DNA from: Deltaproteobacteria bacterium
Lineage (GTDB): Bacteria > Chloroflexota > Dehalococcoidia > Dehalococcoidales > BS750m-G39
Reading direction: 5' to 3'
Assembly (NCBI GenBank): GCA_013202445.1
Contig: JABMRW010000100.1
Location: forward strand, 1 to 6,725
DNA: 6,725 nucleotides
The translations under genes and the position numbers were made by a program. This document shows, one piece after another, positions 1-5,035 of the stretch (position 1 is the first letter of the stretch; the number at the start of each line of letters is the position of its first letter). Below the pieces are notes generated by a model that had not been told where the DNA came from, did not search any database, and saw only the letters and a list, made by a program, of their open reading frames with translations.

Positions 1-314
1 CTACGCAAGCACCTGGCCTTCGCTAGAGACAGGCCTGCCTTTCTGAGTTCCTCTTCGCTGGTTCCAGCCAAGCGTTGAGGATCAATACCATCATTTTCAA
101 AGAGGCTGTCAAACTTTGAGCGAATCGCCTTGGCAGAGCTATTGGACAGTTGTTGCCCTATCACTGAATATGCCAAGGCAGCCAATCCCTGTTCACGGCG
201 CTCAAGGTGGCAGGGGCCAATCTGGTCAATAACCTCGGCTAACCTTGGGTCGCGTTTTTTCAGTATACTAACGGCAGCTTTTATCTCAGTTTGATTTGGT
301 TGACCGACATGCAT
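1..314 (-). CDS. DNA-3-methyladenine glycosylase II (AlkA-like), N-terminal part
   Basis: Partial gene: 104 codons are visible and the frame runs off the left window edge without a stop. The start is ATG at 314-312; an in-frame TAA lies four codons upstream, so no longer start exists. Residues 48-68 (LAYSVIGQQLSNSSAKAIRSK and following) match the conserved 'IIGQQLS..AA..I' block of HhH-GPD superfamily glycosylases, and residues 90-102 (LRKAGLSLAKARC) match the 'LR.aGLS..Ka..L' block just before the helix-hairpin-helix. The family flips out alkylated bases such as 3-methyladenine and cleaves the N-glycosidic bond to start base excision repair. The catalytic Asp and the HhH-GPD core lie outside the window, so activity cannot be judged. 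No clear ribosome binding site precedes the ATG; an AATAAT hexamer close upstream could be a -10 box giving a nearly leaderless mRNA. Family call is firm; AlkA versus a close relative is not settled. Confidence 0.85.
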   Translation of the reverse strand, partial: MHVGQPNQTEIKAAVSILKKRDPRLAEVIDQIGPCHLERREQGLAALAYSVIGQQLSNSSAKAIRSKFDSLFENDGIDPQRLAGTSEEELRKAGLSLAKARCLR

Positions 315-647
315 ATCAGTGTATTATTTCACGCTAATGGATGAAAAGTAAATCTAGAGCCTCTTTTTAACCTTATATTCAAGGGTGAAGTTGGCGTTAG
401 TTCGCCTCAGCAGTGCCACGTCACAAATCCAGGCTCGCCAAGACTTGAAAGAGTAGGATACGCCTCAAAACATACCCTGCGCGCCTTTCCCTTATGGGGC
501 GGAGAGCCACGTTGAGAATATGCGTTCTAATTGAACAACCTGACGAATTGGTCAATAGCTTTGGTCGGTGGTAGAATCTGGCTAAATAGAGTAGATTAAC
601 TTTACCTTTCCCCTAGAAAGTAAAATGCCGGAGTATTAAGTGGAAGA
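315..647. other. Intergenic region between divergent genes
   Basis: No ORF, tRNA or strong terminator was found here. It should carry the promoters of the leftward glycosylase gene and the rightward HhH gene. The best plus-strand candidate is TTGGTC (548-553), an 18-nt spacer and TAGAAT (572-577), which is only moderately like consensus; TTGGTC recurs at 561-566. Bases 487-530 show faint similarity to the central part of the repeat found at 939-1157 and 1696-1972, too weak to call a copy. Confidence 0.4.
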
Positions 648-884
648 ATGATCGAACGAAATAGAGATATTAAGCGTTTACAATCTTTGCGAAATATCGG
701 GCCTGTCATTGCATCTAGATTGTATGACATCGGGATTAAAACGCCGGAACAATTGAAAACGGCTATCCCGGAAGAACTGTACGAGAAGTTAAAGATGAGA
801 GCAGAGGGAAGCCTGGATAGATGCGTCTTATACGTATTGCGGGGAGCAGTGCTGGATATCCCTTGGCCTCAATGCAAGGATTGA
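648..884 (+). CDS. Small helix-hairpin-helix protein (TfoX C-terminal / Cdd1-like)
   Basis: A complete 78-aa protein starting at ATG 648, with GGAAG (642-646) just upstream as a rather close ribosome binding site; an in-frame TAA at 621-623 rules out a much longer N-terminus. Residues 11-30 (LQSLRNIGPVIASRLYDIGI) form a classic helix-hairpin-helix with the 'NIGP' hairpin, and 31-48 continue as 'KTPEQLKTAIPEELYEKL'. The ending, 56-70 (LDRCVLYVLRGAVLD), resembles both the Cdd1 'pathogenicity locus' family ('DRCVLYVFR') and the TfoX C-terminal domain ('L..LYAL.GAL'). Such domains usually bind DNA non-specifically or mediate protein contacts; no specific function is established. It has no signal peptide or membrane segment. 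It is a stand-alone gene, divergent from the glycosylase gene, with no operon partner in the window. Confidence 0.8.
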   Translation: MIERNRDIKRLQSLRNIGPVIASRLYDIGIKTPEQLKTAIPEELYEKLKMRAEGSLDRCVLYVLRGAVLDIPWPQCKD

Positions 885-901
885 ATCATTAAACTAATGA
901 T
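885..901 (+). terminator. Weak hairpin just after the HhH gene
   Basis: ATCATTA (885-891) and TAATGAT (895-901) form a perfect 7-bp stem with a 3-nt loop starting at the base after the stop codon. The stem is AT-rich and no T-run follows, so it is at best a weak terminator or mRNA end stabiliser. Confidence 0.25.
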
Positions 902-938
902 AGGGTGAAACAATACGTCAGAGAGTAGTTTAGCCCCA

Positions 939-1157
939 GCGAATAGGAAGCGGTTACTCACTCACCTTTTGCCCCACCAGAGCGGATGTTCTTGGTAAAC
1001 GGGTGCGTTGGCGCCAATAACTGTATAGTTAACAGCCGCCCTCTCCTATTCGCGCCCTATCCAACCTGAAATTACGCAGGGGTGTGGCCCTTTCTCCAAT
1101 GCGCCGGCCCGTTTTTTCACGGGCAGTATTTGGGTTAGTTTGGGGGCGAATAGAGGA
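939..1157. repeat. Diverged intergenic repeat, copy A
   Basis: This non-coding stretch aligns in the same orientation with 1696-1972. The best block is 978-1011 against 1801-1834: 27 of 34 bases identical without gaps. Alignment continues through TCCTATTCG (1044-1052 / 1862-1870), a GTGGCC block, a T-run, and a GGG..CGAAT end (1142-1151 / 1960-1969). Inside copy A, GCGAATAGGA (939-948) is the exact reverse complement of TCCTATTCGC (1044-1053), and TATTCGC (1047-1053) can also pair with GCGAATA (1146-1152). A smaller stem GCCCGT / ACGGGC (1107-1112 / 1119-1124) sits within. No ORF or transposase trace was found. It may be an old MITE-like or structured intergenic element. The outer boundaries are uncertain. 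Confidence 0.6.
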
Positions 1158-1273
1158 TTTGCCGCTTAAAAAGGAACATTTTTAGCCAATCGCCCTAGAG
1201 TGAAATAGGCCGCTAACAATTCAATATAAGCGCCATAACCGGCAGGTATATGCAGACAAGAAAGAGCGTCAAT

Positions 1274-1564
1274 CTACGCTTTAGATTCGTACACCTCAAA
1301 AAACCGACGAGTTGGTGGCGCCTTGGCGATGCCACTCACAGCCTGTTCTAATTTAGGACCTGTGACTGCAGCGGCGGCCTCAGCATCTTCCTTCGTCTCC
1401 CATAGAGTTAGGGACCCATAATCACCGGTTGTCTCATCACCTAAGAATGTTACTCCCTTGAATCCCTTTAGAGTCCTAAGGGCAGGAGCAAATTGGTCGG
1501 CCAGCTTTTCCCCGGCCGAGCGCATTCCTGGACCAAGTGTTAGCGTAAGCAACGTTGCATACAT
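1274..1564 (-). CDS. Small dimeric alpha-beta barrel protein (antibiotic biosynthesis monooxygenase-like)
   Basis: A complete 96-aa soluble protein. Residues 1-10 (MYATLLTLTL) look like a first beta strand; 13-33 form an amphipathic helix; 35-56 (FKGVTFLGDETTGDYGSLTLWE) match the paired strands typical of the ABM / EthD-like ferredoxin-fold superfamily ('GF.G..l..d..tg...sltlWes'); 58-66 (KEDAEAAAA) form the usual 'e.DA.A' helix; the C-terminal RRFFEVYES would be the last strand. These proteins form dimers and include monooxygenases, heme-degrading enzymes and many proteins of unknown role, so no substrate is assigned. ATG at 1564 is fixed by an AAGGAGG box 7 nt upstream, and a full-consensus sigma70 promoter lies 40 nt upstream. 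The gene stands alone between two diverged repeat copies. Superfamily call is likely; function unknown. Confidence 0.75.
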   Translation of the reverse strand: MYATLLTLTLGPGMRSAGEKLADQFAPALRTLKGFKGVTFLGDETTGDYGSLTLWETKEDAEAAAAVTGPKLEQAVSGIAKAPPTRRFFEVYESKA

Positions 1565-1571
1565 GGTTCAT

Positions 1572-1578
1572 CCTCCTT
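1572..1578 (-). promoter_or_regulatory. Strong ribosome binding site of the 96-aa gene
   Basis: On the minus strand AAGGAGG lies 7 nt before the ATG at 1564, an ideal Shine-Dalgarno match and spacing. It settles the start codon. Confidence 0.9.
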
Positions 1579-1603
1579 ATCGCTTAAAAACTCAGGTAAT
1601 GCA

Positions 1604-1631
1604 ATTATAGTCCCATTTGCTTAATTGTCAA
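1604..1631 (-). promoter_or_regulatory. Full-consensus sigma70 promoter of the 96-aa gene
   Basis: Minus strand: TTGACA (1631-1626) and TATAAT (1609-1604) separated by 16 nt, both hexamers matching the housekeeping sigma consensus at 6 of 6 positions. Transcription would start near 1597, giving a short leader of about 33 nt that includes the AAGGAGG box. No operator-like palindrome overlaps it, so strong constitutive expression is the simplest reading. Confidence 0.85.
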
Positions 1632-1695
1632 TACACAAAGAAAGGAACGATTTTCAATCTATACAAGCCCCGGTTCGCGTCTGGTGGCTCCGACC

Positions 1696-1972
1696 AATAG
1701 GAAAGCCGCGCGCCTCCGTCCCGCGAGGCCTACAGTACTCTTTCGAACCTGAGCGAGGCCGGATTCTCGTCGTGGTGCTCCGTGTGCCTTTCTGAGGCGC
1801 CAGAGCGCACGTTCTGGGAAAACGGGCGCATCGGGTACATAACTTAATATGAGCCCCTGTTTCCTATTCGAAGGCCCGCTAGTCCCAAATCATGGGGCCG
1901 CGTGGCCCCCTCTGTCATCGCCGACCCCCTTTTTTTACGGACTGAATTCAGGGTTTTTCGGGGTCGAATTGG
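1696..1972. repeat. Diverged intergenic repeat, copy B
   Basis: Second copy of the element at 939-1157, same orientation. Relative to copy A it has roughly 75 extra bases after its left AATAGGAA (1696-1704); the clearly alignable part is about 1785-1970. Its ATTCGA (1866-1871) can pair with TCGAAT (1964-1969), the same position that pairs as ATTCGC / GCGAAT in copy A, so one base pair has changed on both sides. It also carries GACCCC / GGGTC-type complementarity (1923-1928 with 1960-1964). It contains no ORF and lies between the 96-aa gene's promoter and the 3' end of the amidase gene. Confidence 0.55.
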
Positions 1973-2012
1973 GCCCTATCTAGAATCTACGGCTCTATTT
2001 CTAGACTAGGGC
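1973..2012 (-). terminator. Hairpin over the stop codon of the amidase gene
   Basis: GCCCTATCTAGAA (1973-1985) pairs with TTCTAGA-C-TAGGGC (1999-2012), a 13-bp stem with one bulged base (2006) and a 13-nt loop. It overlaps the amidase stop codon at 2006-2008 and is the last structure of the minus-strand operon. No U-run follows in the minus direction, so it may protect the 3' end of the mRNA or act as an imperfect terminator. Confidence 0.45.
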
Positions 2013-2875
2013 AGACCTGACGGTAAGAGTGACAATGGAATCGCCACTCTGGCACCGACCGCAACATTATTCACTATCTGATTTATTCTCACATCGCCAG
2101 CAATGCTGATGAGCATGGTTGCATCGATGAAGTCCACGTCTAATTTTTCTGAGATCAATTCGGCCATTTTGTTTAGGGCGATTTTATAGGCTTCCTCGAT
2201 AGTCTGGCCGTGGCCAACGGTCATCAGCTCTCTGGCGGTGGCTACCATCGGATGGGTCAATTTCATGTCTATTACCGTGCAACGCAGGGTCATGGAACCT
2301 TCCGACTCGATCGAGGAGAAGCAGCTTTCACCGTCACCCATGGCAGCGTGAATATCCCCACAGGATAGCAATGCCCCCTCGACGAACACGGGGAGGTAAA
2401 CGCTGGTGCCCTCGGTTATGTCCGTAATGTCCATGTTCCCGCCGTACTCTCCAGTTGCGTGGCAGTTGATGGCCTCGCCGACGGGCGCAACACTTACTTT
2501 GCCCACCATTGGGCGCAGAGGTACTTTTATCGTATCATTGAAGTAAGCGAATTTGTCATCATATTTCACCACTTTGTACATGGGTTTAGTCACGCTATCT
2601 CCAAATGCCCCTTTTCCCGGGATTACAGCGATTGCCCCCTCTCCTGCCGTCAGTTTCAGCTCCACAATTTCAACCTTTAGTGTCGAGCCGGGTCTGGCAC
2701 CCTCTATCCTTACTGGGCCGGTTACCGGTACAGTCGTTTCCGGAAATTTTTCCCGGTGGGTCAATATGCTGGGAGTTTCTAGTCGGAATAGCTCACCCTG
2801 GGCCACTGTCAGTGCGGAAGGAATCGAAGCATCATAATAGTCATTGCTGATGTCTTTTGTCAGAACCTTCATCAT
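2006..2875 (-). CDS. Acetamidase/formamidase family protein
   Basis: A complete 289-aa protein, close to the usual length of the short bacterial acetamidase/formamidase (FmdA/AmdA) family. Family members hydrolyse short-chain amides to ammonia and a carboxylic acid in the cytosol. Recognisable blocks: 50-70 (PVTGPVRIEGARPGS then TLKVEI), 145-150 (GGNMDI), 161-183 (LPVFVEGALLSCGDIHAAMG then DGE, the family's 'L.PV...GAL...GD.HAaqGdGE' signature), and 255-269 (LISIAGDVRINQIVN). There is no signal peptide. Two Met codons open the frame; the second (2872) has the better ribosome binding site spacing, so the true start may be one codon later. It is the last gene of the TRAP operon, suggesting that the transported compound, or something derived from it, carries an amide. 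The true substrate cannot be read from sequence; many relatives in anaerobes are untested. Confidence 0.88.
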   Translation of the reverse strand: MMKVLTKDISNDYYDASIPSALTVAQGELFRLETPSILTHREKFPETTVPVTGPVRIEGARPGSTLKVEIVELKLTAGEGAIAVIPGKGAFGDSVTKPMYKVVKYDDKFAYFNDTIKVPLRPMVGKVSVAPVGEAINCHATGEYGGNMDITDITEGTSVYLPVFVEGALLSCGDIHAAMGDGESCFSSIESEGSMTLRCTVIDMKLTHPMVATARELMTVGHGQTIEEAYKIALNKMAELISEKLDVDFIDATMLISIAGDVRINQIVNNVAVGARVAIPLSLLPSGLP

Positions 2876-2879
2876 ATCT

Positions 2880-2885
2880 CTCCTT
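2880..2885 (-). promoter_or_regulatory. Ribosome binding site of the amidase gene
   Basis: AAGGAG on the minus strand lies 4 nt from the first ATG (2875) but 7 nt from the second (2872). The spacing favours initiation at the second Met. Confidence 0.7.
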
Positions 2886-2887
2886 CT

Positions 2888-3122
2888 CTATTTTCCGCGA
2901 TGTGATTGCCTCTTAAGTATGTCTTCCCGATTGACCCAGTTCCTGGGCAGGTTACCCTTAAGAACGGAAACTATCTCGGTAAAAAGCTGGTGGCAGGTTC
3001 TGGGCATCATCTCCATTATCTGCCCTATCAAACCCCACCAGATCAGGCCGCTCGAAATAACTCCACCTGCTCCTGAGGCTGGAATGCCGGTTGACAAATC
3101 AATAACCAGTTGGCGGGAGTAG
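2888..3122 (-). pseudogene. Gene remnant, possibly the C-terminus of a 2-hydroxyacid dehydrogenase
   Basis: An open frame fills the gap between the dctM stop and the amidase ribosome binding site, ending with TAG at 2890-2888. It has no ATG and no ribosome binding site; the only possible starts are TTG (3097) or other non-standard codons, giving about 69 residues. The end, 'EIVSVLKGNLPRNWVNREDI', resembles the last helix and tail of D-isomer 2-hydroxyacid dehydrogenases ('..vl.vLkG..PrnlVNpe.lk'), but the upstream part shows no NAD-binding or catalytic motif. The stop sits at normal operon spacing from the amidase gene, as if the 3' end of a former neighbour survived while the rest was deleted up to the end of dctM. 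It could instead be a small gene of unknown function with an unusual start. The dehydrogenase link is weak. Confidence 0.35.
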
Positions 3123-4466
3123 CTAAAAGGGTTTTATCATTTGCCCCGGTAGCCAGAGGATTATCTGAGGAAAGATAACCAGCAAGGCAAGCGCCACTAA
3201 AATTAGAATCACATACGGAATTACGCCGCGGATGATGTGAGCCGTGGTTACCCCCAGTGCTGGGTCAGCGGCGCCACGCAGATAGAAGATGGCATAGGCG
3301 AACGGAGGGGTCATGAAGGAAGTCTGCAGGTTAACGCAGATCATCATGGCAAACCAGAGCGGGTCAAATCCGAGCTCGTGGCCAACGGGCGTTATTATGG
3401 GTATCACAATAAATAGTATCCCCAGCCAGTCAATAAAATAGCCGAGGAGAAAAACGACGAACATGACGACGGCAAAGATGCCCCATTTGCCGCCCGGGGC
3501 ACTCAAAATCACATTTGTCACCGCATCCCCGCCGCCGGCGCGCAGAAAGATGCCGACGAAGGCAAATCCCATGGCACCGATGGCCATTACCATCGCCGAG
3601 ACAATCAGCGTTTGCAGTACAACGTCTTGCAGCACCTTCCAGTTAAGATGCCGATAGATAACGGCGAGCAGTGTGGCGGCAACAGCCCCCACCCCGGCGG
3701 CTTCCGTGGGCGTAGCAATACCAGCGAAAATACTCCCCAGCACCGCCAGAATCAAGAACGCTGGCGGCACCAGTGAAAGGAAAAGGTCAGCGGTTTTCTT
3801 GAGCAAAGGAACCGCCCTTTCCTCCAGGGCCACGGCTGGCGCCATTTTCGGCCGTAGAAAGCTGTAAACTGTGATATAGCCAATGTATAAAGCGGAAAGG
3901 AGAAATCCGGGCATAAAGGCGGCAAAGAACAGCTTGCCCACGGAAATAAGCGCCATCGGTCCGTAAATGACCAGCATGATACTGGGGGGAATCAGGATAC
4001 CCAGCGTGCCCCCGGCACAAACGGCACCACTGGCCAGGGCTTTGTCATAGCCACGCTTAATCATGGCGGGAAGGGCGATAATGGCCAGCGCCGAAACCGA
4101 AGCGCCGATAATGCCCACCGTGGCTGCCAGAATCGTGCCCAGCACCACCGTGGTTATCGCCAGCCCGCCCCTTAAGCCGCCAAGCCAGACATAGAGGGAA
4201 GCAAACATCTTTTCAGCTATTCCCGAATGGCCCAGCATCAAGCCCATGAAAACAAATCCCGGCACGGCCAGCAAAGTAGGGCTGCCTACAATCTCCCAGG
4301 CGCGACTGTATAAAATCCAGCTCGCAGTCTTTGGTCCGAAAAGGAGAGTCCCCATGGTAATGGTGACACCGCCGATAACAAAAGCCAGCGGGAAACCGAG
4401 GAGAACTCCAACGACGACCAAACCGAGCATGACCAGGCCTGCCACCTCGGGACTCAGGTTAATCAT
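3123..4466 (-). CDS. dctM: TRAP transporter large permease subunit (DctM type)
   Basis: A complete 447-aa, very hydrophobic protein with about a dozen membrane spans, the size expected of DctM. It forms the sodium-coupled transport channel that accepts substrate from the periplasmic-side binding protein. Family signatures are clear: the N-terminal 'GFPLAFVIGG' (24-33), 'LLAVPGFVFMGLMLGHSGIA' (65-84), 'GTLGILIPPSIMLVIYG' (153-169), 'GIATPTEAAGVGA' (249-261) and 'QTSFMTPPFAYAIFYLRG' (381-398). The last three belong to the re-entrant hairpin and ion-binding regions of this elevator-type family. The start ATG (4466) overlaps the end of dctQ by 8 bases (ATGATTAA), indicating translational coupling; GTGAGGA upstream, inside dctQ, can serve as the ribosome binding site. 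The gene is intact. The substrate is not deducible from this subunit. Confidence 0.95.
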   Translation of the reverse strand: MINLSPEVAGLVMLGLVVVGVLLGFPLAFVIGGVTITMGTLLFGPKTASWILYSRAWEIVGSPTLLAVPGFVFMGLMLGHSGIAEKMFASLYVWLGGLRGGLAITTVVLGTILAATVGIIGASVSALAIIALPAMIKRGYDKALASGAVCAGGTLGILIPPSIMLVIYGPMALISVGKLFFAAFMPGFLLSALYIGYITVYSFLRPKMAPAVALEERAVPLLKKTADLFLSLVPPAFLILAVLGSIFAGIATPTEAAGVGAVAATLLAVIYRHLNWKVLQDVVLQTLIVSAMVMAIGAMGFAFVGIFLRAGGGDAVTNVILSAPGGKWGIFAVVMFVVFLLGYFIDWLGILFIVIPIITPVGHELGFDPLWFAMMICVNLQTSFMTPPFAYAIFYLRGAADPALGVTTAHIIRGVIPYVILILVALALLVIFPQIILWLPGQMIKPF

Positions 4467-4968
4467 AAGCTTTATTCCTCACCAGCAGGTATAAATCACG
4501 ATAGAACTGGGCCAAAGCCTGAAGGGCAAGCAAAATCATCCCCACAGATACAACTGTCCTAATTGGCCAAAGCAGGGGGAACCAGTAGGAGAACGATGAC
4601 CTTTCCTCGACTACAAAGGAGCGGTATGCCCACCCCACGCTAACAAAGACCAGAGAAGCCACCATTGGCAGGAGCCAAATCAGGGTAGCAACCACATCAA
4701 TGCCGGCCTGCCACCTCGTCGGCAGGCTGAGATAAAAGATATCTACCCTTACATGCCGGCGGAGGCGATGGACATAACCCCAGCCCAGGGTATAGAGAGC
4801 CGCTCCAAACATCATCATGAGTTCCGGTAGCACACTCGTTGGGCTGCTAAAGATATACCTCAGAGCCACCTCAGTGGTGATGGTCACCATGATAAGAACG
4901 ACCACCCATTTGACCGTTTTTCCGGTAAAATCGTTGATGGTGTCAATCGCTTTCAGTATCTTTTTCAT
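4459..4968 (-). CDS. dctQ: TRAP transporter small permease subunit (DctQ type)
   Basis: A complete 169-aa protein with four predicted membrane spans at about 20-40, 46-66, 90-112 and 135-155, the standard DctQ layout. Hallmarks are 'RYIF' after span 1, 'PEL' at the start of span 2, the cytosolic 'RHVRVDIFY' (71-79; family pattern 'HVrVDi.y') and 'WPIRTVVSVGMILLALQAL' (134-152). DctQ packs against DctM and stabilises the transport complex in the inner membrane. It follows dctP by 67 nt and overlaps dctM by 8 nt. There is no good ribosome binding site close to the ATG: the only GGAG motifs upstream lie in the 3' arm of a strong hairpin ending 8 nt before the start, which may lower its translation relative to dctP. 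Confidence 0.93.
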   Translation of the reverse strand: MKKILKAIDTINDFTGKTVKWVVVLIMVTITTEVALRYIFSSPTSVLPELMMMFGAALYTLGWGYVHRLRRHVRVDIFYLSLPTRWQAGIDVVATLIWLLPMVASLVFVSVGWAYRSFVVEERSSFSYWFPLLWPIRTVVSVGMILLALQALAQFYRDLYLLVRNKAYD

Positions 4969-4976
4969 CGTTTATA

Positions 4977-5016
4977 TCTGGCTCCGCTCCGTGGAAGAAC
5001 CCGGAGCGGAGCCAGA
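4977..5016 (-). promoter_or_regulatory. Perfect 15-bp intercistronic hairpin between dctP and dctQ
   Basis: TCTGGCTCCGCTCCG (4977-4991) is the exact reverse complement of 5002-5016, with a 10-nt loop. On the minus-strand mRNA it lies 19 nt after the dctP stop and 8 nt before the dctQ start. No U-run follows, so it is not a standard terminator. It fits a 3' stabiliser that lets the binding protein be made in excess over the membrane subunits. Both GGAG motifs that could serve dctQ are inside its 3' arm and would be hidden when folded. Confidence 0.8.
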
Positions 5017-5035
5017 CCTAAGATTTGGTCACCAG

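Noticed and set aside
360..480. A tRNA-like GTTCG motif near 399-404.
   Set aside because: No acceptor, D or anticodon stems could be built around it on either strand.
487..530. Possible third copy of the intergenic repeat (CCTTTC, GGGGCGGAGAGC, CACGTT in similar order).
   Set aside because: Matches are short and need gaps, and neither the TATTCG/CGAATA stem nor the T-run region follows. It is not distinguishable from chance by eye.
1107..1124. GCCCGT / ACGGGC hairpin considered as a rho-independent terminator.
   Set aside because: The T-run is in the loop, not after the stem, in either direction, and the structure belongs to the repeat element.
1274..1564. The ABM-like gene as cargo of a composite transposon bounded by the two repeats.
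   Set aside because: No transposase, no clear terminal inverted repeats at the outer ends and no target duplication were seen; the direct repeats alone do not show mobility.
2459..2850. Several plus-strand frames opposite the amidase gene.
   Set aside because: The minus-strand frame matches a known family over its whole length; the antisense frames have no recognisable motifs or translation signals.
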